Source of the DNA: a virus
Strand: one strand, 5' to 3'
DNA: 28,486 bases
Virus record (IMG/VR): IMGVR_UViG_3300005935_001840
Location: 1 to 28,486 of that record
Shown: positions 1 through 7,598 of the stretch, piece by piece
How positions within the stretch are numbered: the stretch's first letter is position 1
Layout: every line of letters begins with the position of its first letter
Notes under the pieces: model-generated
Told to the model about the DNA's origin: nothing
The model's database searches: none
Seen by the model: the letters and a program-made list of their open reading frames with translations, nothing else
Made by a program: the position numbers and the translations under genes

Positions 1-513
1 TCAGGCTGTGACCCATCTTGTCAGGGTTTTGGAAATAAAGGACAACATCTTGCAGCTAATATAAAATTTTGTTATAATCTCATGACCACCATCGACCCTG
101 GTAAACCTTTGTTCGTTTGGAATGATATGTTTGACCCATACCACAATGCTAACTTATATCCAAGATATCAGAATGGAACACCTCACTATTTGTCGTGGGA
201 AGGTCTTGATCCTAGTATTATAATAGCTAATTGGAATTTTCGTTCGACATTAGTTGATAAAAATGATGTACCGAATCCAAGTGGAGTAGAAATATATAAG
301 AGATCAATAGATTTCTTCTATTCATTAGGGAATAAACAAATACTCGCTGGGTTCTACGATACAAGTGACATATCATCAGAAATTCCATGGTATCAATATG
401 CTAAAGATTTACGATATGTTGGAACGATGTATACAACATGGACAGAAGATTTTTCTCAATTACAAGCATATATAAATATGGTAAATAGTAGCACTAGAAA
501 AATAGACACATAA
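1..513 (+). CDS. Glycoside-hydrolase-like protein, C-terminal part (5' end outside window)
   Basis: The frame is open from base 1, so this is the 3' end of a longer gene; the ATG at 82 is internal. The visible 170 residues contain WNDMFDPYHNA, then SWEGLD, IIIANWNF, QILAGFYD and GTMYTTW. From memory this order matches the end of the TIM-barrel in bacterial GH20-like glycosidases (WDDM...HNA, SWEGL, VNWNF, RQIIAGYYD, VMYTTW). The likely role is cleavage of a cell-surface or extracellular glycan, as a tail-associated depolymerase or an auxiliary gene. The catalytic acid region would lie upstream and cannot be checked. It sits 29 bp before terL on the same strand. The family call is moderately sure; the substrate is unknown. 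Confidence 0.65.
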   Translation, partial: SGCDPSCQGFGNKGQHLAANIKFCYNLMTTIDPGKPLFVWNDMFDPYHNANLYPRYQNGTPHYLSWEGLDPSIIIANWNFRSTLVDKNDVPNPSGVEIYKRSIDFFYSLGNKQILAGFYDTSDISSEIPWYQYAKDLRYVGTMYTTWTEDFSQLQAYINMVNSSTRKIDT

Positions 514-531
514 AAACGCTTATTGGCGTTT
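514..531 (+). other. Small hairpin between the glycosidase-like gene and terL
   Basis: AAACGC (514-519) and GCGTTT (526-531) form a 6-bp stem with a 6-nt loop, starting immediately after the stop codon. Only a short AT stretch follows and there is no U-tract, so it is at best a weak terminator or an RNA stability element. The terL ribosome binding site AAGGA (532-536) starts right after the stem, so folding could also affect terL initiation. Confidence 0.3.
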
Positions 532-542
532 AAGGAATAATT

Positions 543-3500
543 ATGCCTAGAACAAAAAAGCCGCTAACAACAGTTAAAGATTTAATTCAAAAGATGAAGA
601 CAGAGCTATCCTCAAAAGATGGCATCGGAAGTTCAATTCCTGATATTGTTTCTTTTTGCGAAAAAAAAGAATACTTAGATCTTGGTGGACAAGGGATCAT
701 ACTTTATCCTATGCAAAAACTTATTTTAAAAATATTTTATCGAGGATCTGTAGGAAACGAAAATACAGTTTTAACCGAAAAAGAAATCCAAATGTGTAAA
801 GATATAGGATGTGATACTGAAGAAAGAGGAGACTTATTAACAAAATTCGATGATGGAGATATATTCAGACAACTTATTTTGATATGGGGACGGAGATGCG
901 TTAGCGAAGACACTACGATAATAGATCCTTCAACTGGATACCAATGGACTTTTGGAGAACTATGGGATAACGGTAGACGAAAAATAGAGTCTTGGACCTA
1001 CAACGAAGATAAACAAGAAATGGAAATTATTCCAAATGCAGATATTATATATCAAGGCAAGAGACAAGTCTATAAATTAACAACAAACTCAGGTCACGAA
1101 ATAGAATGTACAGATAACCATCCTTTCCTAACACAACGAGGATGGATAAATCTTAAAGATCTAGACATTAAAAAAGATAAAGTTACTATTTGTGAATCTA
1201 TTCCTTTCTTCGGTACGTCTGATGCAATATCAGAAGATGAGGCTGCAATCTTAGGATATATGACAGCAGATGGGAACTGTTCACAATCTTCAACATTTTT
1301 TACATGTGCTAATAAAGAAATTTTAGAAGATTTTACGACCAGAATGAATAATATAAGCGATAATCTTAAGGTTTTTAAAGATCCTTGGACAGGTGCTCGT
1401 TCAGCAGATTGTCAATACAAAGTTACATCCGTTGAAAAACGATATGAAAAACATTTTAGCGAAAAACATCAAAAAGTAATATGTCATCCCAAAAAAAACG
1501 ATTTACAAGAATTATTATACAAACATGATTTAAAAGGAAAAACATGTCATGAAAAATGCGTTCCTGATGCTCTTTGGGATTGCCCTAAAAATGTTATAGC
1601 AGCATATCTAAGAGCACTATTTAGTTGTGATGGATGCCTGTTAAAACGGAATAAAGGTACTTTTGAATTTTCTAGTGTAAATAAGCAACAATCTGTTAAA
1701 GTTCAATCGTTGTTGGCTAAGTTTGGTATATCCGCTCAATTAAGAACTAAAAACGTTAAATCTCGCATTGTTGATGAAAAAGGGATAGAAAGAAAATATA
1801 ATATTTTAAGTTATATGTTACACTTTTCCATTAAAAAATACATAAATATTTTTTTAAAAGAAATAGGCTTAACCGGGAAAAAAGAACAAGTAGAAAGAAC
1901 TATAAAACTTAAAAAAACTGCTATAGGAAGAAAGACCCAACCACTGATATTTTCTAAAATAAGAAGTATAGAAAAAACAGACATTAAACGGACATTCGAC
2001 CTATCTGTGAGTCATAAGAAATCGTTGCAAAACTTTACTGCACAAGGGTTTATAACGCACAACTCAGGGAAAGATTTTTTATGTGGGATAATCATGGCAT
2101 ACGAAGCTATGAGACTACTAGAATGCCCTGGAGGAAACCCTTACGCCATCTATGGATTGAGTGATTCAAACCCAATAACGATTTTAACTGTTGCTACTGC
2201 GGCAGGACAAGCCACACTTGCTTTCAACGAAATCAAAACAAGAATTCTTCACTCTCCTTATTTTCAAGACAAATTCATACCAGACGGTATAGAAGCGAGT
2301 AAAATTTTCCTACTAACACCACGAGATAAAAAAAATAATGATGAGTTTAAATCTAGGACTAAAGGCTCTATCGTTGTTGAAGTAGGACATAGTAACTCTG
2401 ACGCTTTGCTTGGTAAACAGATATTTGTACTGCTGATGGACGAAGTGGCAAGTTATAAAACATCAGGTGGATCTTCTTCAGGCGAAAGAATATTTACCGC
2501 TCTTACGCCTAGTTTGGAAACATTTGGTCGAACCATTAAATTTATTGACGAAAATGGAGAAGAAAAAACGAAACGAGTTCTAGATAGTAAGTTAGTTTGT
2601 ATCTCATCTCCTAGAGGCGAAGAGGGTCTATTCTATAGACTTTACAAAGAAGCTCATTTGGTAAAAAATAGATTAATGTGCAAGCTTCCGACATGGAACG
2701 TTAATACAAAAATGACAGAAGAATCAATAAGAGAAAATAATGAGTCAATGAATAAAGAAGACTTTTTGATGGAGTATGGAGCAGAGTTCTCTGGTACTGG
2801 TGGTGAAAGCTTCTTCGTAAGAGATAAAGTTATGAACTGTTTTAAAGCAGGACTCGAATTACAAAAGACAGGAAGAGCAGGGTTTACGTACTTTGCTCAC
2901 CTAGACCCAGCGACTACAAGTCACAACTATGCTCTTGTTATTATACATAGAGAAAGATATTTAAATCAAGAAACAAATAAAGCTGATTTTAGGATAGTTG
3001 TTGATCAGATAAAATATTGGAAACCAGAACCAGGAAAACCAGTTAGGATAGAAGAAGTTGATGATTACGTCATGAATTTAAGAAGAAAATTTCATTTAGG
3101 TATGGTTACATATGATATTTGGAATTCCATACAAAGTATAGAGAAGCTTAAAAAAGCAGGAGTTCCAGCAAAATGCACTCACTACTCTTCTCAATATAAA
3201 ATGGCGATATATACTCAATTAGAGGTATTAATGAATAGTGACAAGATTTGGATACCTCGACATAAATTGATGATGGATGAAATGATTCATTTACAAAGAA
3301 AAATTACTGTAAAAGGTTTTAGAGTTAGTGCTCCTAGAGATGGAGATGTTAGGACCGATGACCTTTGCGACAGTTTAGCGGGTGCGTGCTATACTTCCAT
3401 GAATGCTGTAGCTCATAAACTGCCTGGAGCCAGATTAGTTAATATGGGAGTTGTACCAAGCAGTAACACAGTTAATTGGAAATCAATGAGCGGATCAATG

Positions 3501-3599
3501 GGAACTGGTTCTGGTGGTCAAGTCGCAAGAAATATGGAAACGAGACAACCTCAAAACGGACAGAATAAAAATATTCCACCTTCTATCTTCAATCAATAA
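543..3599 (+). CDS. terL: Terminase large subunit precursor, interrupted by an intein
   Basis: This is the ATP-driven DNA packaging motor with a C-terminal headful nuclease; it docks on the portal. The 1018-aa precursor splits into exteins 1-118 and 508-1018 around a 389-aa intein, giving a 629-aa mature protein, a normal TerL length. Joining the exteins restores a Walker A motif, GRR-SGKD (G116-R118 with S508-D511). Walker B is VLLMDE (D633/E634), followed by a coupling-type segment CISSPRG. The RNase-H-like nuclease shows HLDPATT (D788), TYDIWNS (D858) and RTDDLCDSLAG (D939, D940, D943). The start is set by AAGGA at 532-536, six bases upstream. No small terminase was recognised nearby. The protein can function only after splicing, because the intein splits the P-loop. 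Confidence 0.95.
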   Translation: MPRTKKPLTTVKDLIQKMKTELSSKDGIGSSIPDIVSFCEKKEYLDLGGQGIILYPMQKLILKIFYRGSVGNENTVLTEKEIQMCKDIGCDTEERGDLLTKFDDGDIFRQLILIWGRRCVSEDTTIIDPSTGYQWTFGELWDNGRRKIESWTYNEDKQEMEIIPNADIIYQGKRQVYKLTTNSGHEIECTDNHPFLTQRGWINLKDLDIKKDKVTICESIPFFGTSDAISEDEAAILGYMTADGNCSQSSTFFTCANKEILEDFTTRMNNISDNLKVFKDPWTGARSADCQYKVTSVEKRYEKHFSEKHQKVICHPKKNDLQELLYKHDLKGKTCHEKCVPDALWDCPKNVIAAYLRALFSCDGCLLKRNKGTFEFSSVNKQQSVKVQSLLAKFGISAQLRTKNVKSRIVDEKGIERKYNILSYMLHFSIKKYINIFLKEIGLTGKKEQVERTIKLKKTAIGRKTQPLIFSKIRSIEKTDIKRTFDLSVSHKKSLQNFTAQGFITHNSGKDFLCGIIMAYEAMRLLECPGGNPYAIYGLSDSNPITILTVATAAGQATLAFNEIKTRILHSPYFQDKFIPDGIEASKIFLLTPRDKKNNDEFKSRTKGSIVVEVGHSNSDALLGKQIFVLLMDEVASYKTSGGSSSGERIFTALTPSLETFGRTIKFIDENGEEKTKRVLDSKLVCISSPRGEEGLFYRLYKEAHLVKNRLMCKLPTWNVNTKMTEESIRENNESMNKEDFLMEYGAEFSGTGGESFFVRDKVMNCFKAGLELQKTGRAGFTYFAHLDPATTSHNYALVIIHRERYLNQETNKADFRIVVDQIKYWKPEPGKPVRIEEVDDYVMNLRRKFHLGMVTYDIWNSIQSIEKLKKAGVPAKCTHYSSQYKMAIYTQLEVLMNSDKIWIPRHKLMMDEMIHLQRKITVKGFRVSAPRDGDVRTDDLCDSLAGACYTSMNAVAHKLPGARLVNMGVVPSSNTVNWKSMSGSMGTGSGGQVARNMETRQPQNGQNKNIPPSIFNQ
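897..2063 (+). mobile_element. TerL intein with LAGLIDADG homing endonuclease (Cys1, ...HN/Ser+1)
   Basis: This is an in-frame 389-aa insertion, residues 119-507. It begins with C-V-S-E-D-T-T-I, a class 1 block A. A block-B-like stretch ECTDNHPFLT follows, and it ends FDLSVSHKKS...GFITHN before Ser508, which gives the terminal His-Asn and a nucleophilic +1 Ser. The two LAGLIDADG-type motifs are ILGYMTADG and YLRALFSCDG, each with a conserved acidic residue, so the endonuclease looks intact. Insertion is exactly in the P-loop between GRR and SGKD, a typical intein refuge. Boundaries are read directly from the motifs and the restored extein. Confidence 0.94.
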
Positions 3600-3636
3600 T
3601 TTCAAAAACAACAAAGGAAACTTATAACATTTTGAC

Positions 3637-3652
3637 AATTAGATATTATAAC
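3637..3652 (+). promoter_or_regulatory. Candidate late-promoter-like element upstream of the TEKQ-repeat gene
   Basis: AATTAGATATTATAAC lies 23 bases upstream of the ATG at 3676, in one of the few real intergenic gaps. It matches 15 of 16 bases with 26027-26042, upstream of the major capsid gene. It contains a TATAAC -10-like core. The nearby TTGACA at 3632-3637 is too close to be a normal -35 partner. A phage-encoded or -10-only promoter is an inference. Confidence 0.4.
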
Positions 3653-3675
3653 TAGTACCACACTGGAGATTAATT

Positions 3676-4437
3676 ATGTATAATTTAAAAAAACAAGCCC
3701 AAATTAAGCCAACCGAAAAGATGCTACAAGAACAAAATAAGTTTTATGGTGTATCCCAAACTGGAGATGCCGTAATAACCGACAAACAACTTAAAGATGA
3801 TAGAAAAGACCCACAAGGTGATAAAATCGGAGAAAAACAACTTAAAGACGTTCGAAATGCATCCGATTCTATTATAACAGAAAAACAACTTAATGTTGGG
3901 ACCGGATCTTCTATAGATACAAGAGGAGATAAAGGTGTCGTTCTCATGGATATGCCCTTAGAGGCTGCCAGTAAGGCACAGAAAGACTTTGACAAAGAGA
4001 ATAAGGGAAACCTATCAGCAGAAAATAAAGCCTTCTGGGACGCTCTTGTAGAAGGTGGATCTAAAAAGATCAAAAACAATGTTCAAGGTAGTCAACTTCT
4101 CTCTAATTACGATTCAAGAGAAGATTTTAATAAAAGTAATCCATCTTTTGATAAAAAAGCTTCCTTGTTATCTGATGCTGATGCAATGTTGTATCACGTT
4201 TATAAACAAGCTGCTTCGATGGGTAGAGAGTTAACCACTGACGAACAGCTTATCGTAAATAGCATTAACGCTAATAAAATGAGAATTCTTGCTGATCATA
4301 AAGCAGATATTGCTGCTGATAAAGAGCATAGGACTGATACTTTCGATATGGAGGGAGATGATCTTGAAGACGAATTGCAAGAAGAAAAAGATTTTGAACA
4401 ATATAAAAAAGATCATCCAAACGAATTTGTTTCATGA
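3676..4437 (+). CDS. Hypothetical virion/assembly protein with three TEKQ-type repeats
   Basis: I do not recognise a family. The 253-aa protein is hydrophilic and mostly predicted disordered or helical, with no membrane segment. It starts M-YNLKKQAQ, one of the FNLxK / KxAQ motifs that recur in this cluster. Residues 33-72 carry three spaced copies of a motif: VITDKQL, KIGEKQL and IITEKQL. The same peptide occurs six times in the scaffold part of the 18650-25450 gene. The C-terminus is acidic (DMEGDDLEDELQEEKDFE). The start is supported by GGAG at 3665-3668. The last four bases overlap the next gene as ATGA, suggesting translational coupling. The shared repeat argues for a prohead core or scaffold-associated role, which is inference. 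Confidence 0.8.
   Translation: MYNLKKQAQIKPTEKMLQEQNKFYGVSQTGDAVITDKQLKDDRKDPQGDKIGEKQLKDVRNASDSIITEKQLNVGTGSSIDTRGDKGVVLMDMPLEAASKAQKDFDKENKGNLSAENKAFWDALVEGGSKKIKNNVQGSQLLSNYDSREDFNKSNPSFDKKASLLSDADAMLYHVYKQAASMGRELTTDEQLIVNSINANKMRILADHKADIAADKEHRTDTFDMEGDDLEDELQEEKDFEQYKKDHPNEFVS
3772..3891 (+). repeat. Three TEKQ-type peptide repeats
   Basis: Coding repeats at 3772-3792 (VITDKQL), 3823-3843 (KIGEKQL) and 3871-3891 (IITEKQL). The first two are each followed by K-D-[DV]-R. Codons differ between copies, so the peptide rather than the DNA is conserved. The same motif recurs at 21254-21643. Confidence 0.85.
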
Positions 4438-4898
4438 ATTTTTACAAACGACATAAATTAGCTTATCGGGGGAATATCCCTAGAATGGAAGATCCTGATA
4501 GTAGATTCGCGGACCCATATAGTACTAAGTCTAGTCCTGGTGATGGACAGGGAACTAAACTGAATACTCCCGGAAGTGAAGAGACCAATCCAGGAAGTTT
4601 TGGTGGTAGAGCTAGAGGGAAAAGTTTTCCAGACGATTTTTCGCCAGGCAGTAATTATGCGGAACAAAAGGAAAAAGATATTCCAGCATCAGAGCATATG
4701 TTTATTGGAGGCGAAGGTGAAGGTGACAAAGCTCCTATAGGAGAAGGCGTAGGAGCAGGTAATCAAAGTCAGCCATTTGTGGACTCAAGAGAAAAATATA
4801 TCGATATGACTAATAGAGAGCCAGTTGGGCCTCATAATATGCAACGATATAGAACTGTCATTGACAGGACGCAGAAAAAGTTGCATACAGAAAACTAA
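4434..4898 (+). CDS. Hypothetical disordered Gly/Pro-rich protein
   Basis: No family recognised. The 154-aa protein is rich in Gly, Pro, Ser and charged residues throughout, with stretches such as SSPGDGQG and GGEGEGDKAPIGEG. It has no cysteine pairs and no membrane segment, so it is probably mostly unstructured. It begins MNFYKRHKLAYRGN, a basic, aromatic N-terminus resembling the short leader-like ends of several neighbours. Its ATG overlaps the previous stop (ATGA) with no good Shine-Dalgarno, so translation probably depends on the upstream gene. Position and composition suggest a minor virion or assembly protein; this is inference only. Confidence 0.7.
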   Translation: MNFYKRHKLAYRGNIPRMEDPDSRFADPYSTKSSPGDGQGTKLNTPGSEETNPGSFGGRARGKSFPDDFSPGSNYAEQKEKDIPASEHMFIGGEGEGDKAPIGEGVGAGNQSQPFVDSREKYIDMTNREPVGPHNMQRYRTVIDRTQKKLHTEN

Positions 4899-4918
4899 GA
4901 GAAAGAGGAGCACTAAAA

Positions 4919-5782
4919 ATGAAAGTTAGAGTATCAAGAAAATTAAGAGGAGAATTGTCTATAGACGCTATTGGATATCCGGTTAAAGCAGGACAAGTAA
5001 TTGAACTTAGTCCAGAACAGGAAAAATCTCCAAATGTATTAACATCCATCCTTAGAGGACTTCTTGTGGATGTAGATGCAGTTAAAGAGGTTATCAAAGA
5101 AGAACCCGTAAAAAAAGAAGAAACTACAAAAATGACCTTAACCGAGCTTAATAAAGTTTATCAAAAAGATGAAGTAAAAGAAGATAAAGTCTACCAAGAA
5201 AAAAAAGCAACAGAAAAGATACAAGAAGAGATAGAAGCTTCAGCGACTTCGACAAACATGAGTGCTTTTGATATGGAGAAGAAGACTCTATTAGATAAGG
5301 ATGATAGTACTGTAGCTGCTTTAGCTCGTGTTAATAGCGTCGAAATAGATGCTCTTCAAGTAGGAACGAATATTGATTTTTCTGATGAAAGTACAGAAAT
5401 AGAGATAGATCCTTTGGCTAAAAAAGAGACAAAGACAGTGACATTCGATATCTTTGAAACTGAAAACGCTAAAAAGAAACCTGTTAAAAAAGCAGCAAAG
5501 AAGACCGCTAAAAAGAAAACTACTAAAAAGGCAGCGAAAAAGAATAGCAAAACTACTAAGAAAAACGCAGCAACAAAAAATGCTCAAAAAAAGTTAAAAG
5601 AAGCTGCTAAAAAGATGACTGAATCATCTATTAAACCAGTAGGAACACAAAAAAAAGAAAAAACTACTGATATGTTAGTGTTTGACGATAGCGAAAATAT
5701 AGGTTTTGTCGATCAAGAGCAAGAAACAGAACTTCTTGCCAAAAGACCAGAGCTTAAAAATAATGAAAACGATCTATTCTAA
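4919..5782 (+). CDS. Hypothetical protein with histone-H1-like Lys/Ala-rich segment
   Basis: No assignable family. Residues 1-55 look folded (MKVRVSRKLRGELSIDAIGY, then PVKAGQVIELSPEQ), possibly a small beta domain like those of head or tail accessory proteins. Residues 56-110 are charged and probably coiled coil. Residues 184-232 are a low-complexity Lys/Ala/Thr tail with repeated KKAAKK and KKTAKK, like histone H1 tails and bacterial H1-like proteins. An acidic C-terminus follows. Such a tail plausibly binds nucleic acid, for example condensing packaged DNA or bridging to an acidic scaffold. The start is set by AGGAG at 4906-4910. The last 20 bases overlap the next gene. Confidence 0.8.
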   Translation: MKVRVSRKLRGELSIDAIGYPVKAGQVIELSPEQEKSPNVLTSILRGLLVDVDAVKEVIKEEPVKKEETTKMTLTELNKVYQKDEVKEDKVYQEKKATEKIQEEIEASATSTNMSAFDMEKKTLLDKDDSTVAALARVNSVEIDALQVGTNIDFSDESTEIEIDPLAKKETKTVTFDIFETENAKKKPVKKAAKKTAKKKTTKKAAKKNSKTTKKNAATKNAQKKLKEAAKKMTESSIKPVGTQKKEKTTDMLVFDDSENIGFVDQEQETELLAKRPELKNNENDLF

Positions 5783-6344
5783 AAAAGCTAAAAAAGCTAA
5801 AAAAAAGAAAAAAGACTACAAACTAGTCCAATACTGGAGTGTCTTGTATCCCAAAGAGTATGCAGATGCACTAACAAGTAAAGTTGTTGAAAAAAGACTT
5901 ACAAAATTAGCATCTGACAAATTAGATGAGACATTGATGAAGGGAAAGTTAAAACAAGATGATGAGGGATATGTCTTTATAGATATTGATGATAAAGTTA
6001 TTCATGGATTATACCCATTGATAGATGAGGAAGATATTGAAAAACCTCCTTATTTTGGGAAAGACGGGTGTGGAGCACACGTTTCTGTTATCTCTCCAGA
6101 TGAATTAGACGAATTTGAAGAAGAAGATAAACCTGACATCAAAGAAATTGGCGACATAATAAATTTCAAAATGAAAGAAGTATATTCGACTAATCCAGAA
6201 GGTTGGGATGAGATGTCTAGAGTTTGGTTTATCTCTATAGATGCTCCTGAACTAGGGAAACTGAGAAGAAAATATAAACTACCTACAACATACAAAAATA
6301 AAGGTCACGATTTCCACATTACACTAGCAGTTCAAAAAAAATAA
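5763..6344 (+). CDS. 2H phosphoesterase-like protein
   Basis: The 193-aa protein has two spaced H-x-[ST] motifs: AHVSVI (H106, S108) and FHITLAV (H185, T187). This is the signature of the 2H phosphoesterase / 2'-5' RNA ligase superfamily, which hydrolyses or forms 2',5' or cyclic phosphates in RNA and nucleotides. Spacing and the beta-strand context (VWFISIDAPE before the second motif) fit. The N-terminus adds a poly-Lys stretch (residues 7-18) and the motif YWSVLYPKEYADAL (24-37), which resembles the C-terminus of the 10393-11061 product. I chose ATG 5763 over 5706 because it shortens the overlap with the upstream gene to 20 bp. The target RNA is unknown; a role countering host RNA-based defence is one possibility. 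Confidence 0.65.
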   Translation: MKTIYSKKAKKAKKKKKDYKLVQYWSVLYPKEYADALTSKVVEKRLTKLASDKLDETLMKGKLKQDDEGYVFIDIDDKVIHGLYPLIDEEDIEKPPYFGKDGCGAHVSVISPDELDEFEEEDKPDIKEIGDIINFKMKEVYSTNPEGWDEMSRVWFISIDAPELGKLRRKYKLPTTYKNKGHDFHITLAVQKK

Positions 6345-7153
6345 TGAAAAGCACTTGGGACATATTGCAAAAAGAAACGAACTACTACGGATTAAAACTC
6401 GTAGACCAAAAAATATGTCAATTCAGATACAAAAATAAAGTCTATCAAACACCTATAGAAACAAAAATAAAACTTATTGATAAACAAATTAAAGATAACA
6501 ATAAAGTACTTGATAACCTTTGGAAAGAACTTTCTGAATTATTAAAACATAAAAAAGAAATGGATGCATCAGTTGGCATCGATATCCGATTAGTTAATCT
6601 ATTTGTAAACTCTCTTAAAGATGTTGATACTTTAGCTCGTCTTTTATGTTCTGCATCTGATAGATGTAGGAAAAGTTTAATAGAAATAGGTTTTTTCAAA
6701 AACCTAAAAGCAGCATTAAATACTGATTCTATAGATTTTTCAAAAGATGTTATTATGTCTGTTCCTGACTATAAGTTATGTTTAGACTGGACTATAAGAA
6801 AAAATTGTATCTTAGCATATATTAGAAAACTTCTCCGTTTTGTTCTAAGCGGTCAAGTTTTTACTAGTAGAGATGTAATCAAAACAGCAAGAGGAGTTGC
6901 TGGTCCATGGTCCAATCTAGATCTGCCTATGCTTGAAAGAGCTTTTGAATGGCAAGATATTTCAGACGAAGTTGCTGGCAGACAAAAAGATAAACAGCAA
7001 CAACATAGATACAGAAAAGGATTTGAAAACTATAACAGCGAAAAGGTTGGTGAAGGTCATTACTGGCGGGAACTAAGGAACGAACCTTATAGTTGGTATG
7101 ATAGGGATTCAGAAGATCCGTACCCATCAAGAAGTACGCTGTCAAAATGGTAA
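6344..7153 (+). CDS. Hypothetical helical protein
   Basis: Not recognised. The 269-aa protein is mostly alpha-helical by composition. Residues 43-75 (IDKQIKDNNKVLDNLWKELSEL) look like a coiled coil. A central region has buried-looking hydrophobics and several cysteines (LLCSASDRC). The tail is polar and rich in aromatic and charged residues, ending SRSTLSKW. There is no membrane segment, signal peptide or enzyme motif. The ATG overlaps the upstream stop by one base (TAATG), which suggests translational coupling with the 2H-like gene. It could be a tail-completion or head-tail adaptor protein, but nothing in the sequence shows this. Confidence 0.7.
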   Translation: MKSTWDILQKETNYYGLKLVDQKICQFRYKNKVYQTPIETKIKLIDKQIKDNNKVLDNLWKELSELLKHKKEMDASVGIDIRLVNLFVNSLKDVDTLARLLCSASDRCRKSLIEIGFFKNLKAALNTDSIDFSKDVIMSVPDYKLCLDWTIRKNCILAYIRKLLRFVLSGQVFTSRDVIKTARGVAGPWSNLDLPMLERAFEWQDISDEVAGRQKDKQQQHRYRKGFENYNSEKVGEGHYWRELRNEPYSWYDRDSEDPYPSRSTLSKW

Positions 7154-7157
7154 AATT

Positions 7158-7598
7158 ATGAGAAAAAAAGCACAAAATTCAAATATATTGGACTTTTTAA
7201 TTAGAAATCTTTATGACGTAGATCTAACGACCTACAAAACTAAAGATCATGTAGATCCTAAAAATGCAAAATCTTTATACTCCGTATGGAAAGATACTGA
7301 TAATCAAGTATCTAACAAAATATATAAAAGACCTAAAACATTAAGCTCAACAGAAATAGAATCTATGACAAATCAAGGGCTAATCAGATGTGTTGGAGAT
7401 AAAGTTGAAATAACTGCAAAAGGGTCTGACATAATTAAAACAATGATTTTAGGTAATGATAAATCATTTTTTGATAGGAATAATGATATAGATTACGTTA
7501 CAGCAAAAAACAATGTTAACGCACGACAAGCTTCTAAAAAGCAAACTAGCAAATATGAACAATCATGGTGGAATAGTTTTTGCGAGGAAAAAAAATGA
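7158..7598 (+). CDS. Hypothetical protein with winged-helix-like segment
   Basis: The 146-aa product starts MRKKAQ, a copy of the KxAQ motif common in this cluster. Residues 70-101 (SSTEIESMTNQGLIRCVGDK, then VEITAKGSDII) read like the recognition helix and wing of a winged-helix fold, where LT..G is typical. It is therefore possibly DNA-binding or a virion adaptor with that fold. I chose ATG 7158, just after the upstream stop, rather than 7098, which would overlap the previous gene by 56 bases. It overlaps the next gene by four bases. The winged-helix call is a pattern judgement and not a firm family assignment. Confidence 0.65.
   Translation: MRKKAQNSNILDFLIRNLYDVDLTTYKTKDHVDPKNAKSLYSVWKDTDNQVSNKIYKRPKTLSSTEIESMTNQGLIRCVGDKVEITAKGSDIIKTMILGNDKSFFDRNNDIDYVTAKNNVNARQASKKQTSKYEQSWWNSFCEEKK

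Noticed and set aside
3632-3637. TTGACA as a sigma-70 -35 box
   Set aside because: The TATTAT/TATAAC candidates are only about 6-9 bases away and nothing suitable is at 16-18 bases.
3772-3891. TEKQ repeats as DNA direct repeats or binding-site iterons
   Set aside because: The bases vary between copies while the peptide is fixed and in frame, so selection is on protein.
5706-5762. Upstream start for the 2H-like gene
   Set aside because: It would overlap the previous gene by 77 bases; the 57 bases before 5763 give peptide that is only an alternate-frame reading of that gene.
7098-7157. Upstream start for the winged-helix-like gene
   Set aside because: It overlaps the end of the preceding gene; ATG 7158 directly after that gene's stop is the better choice.
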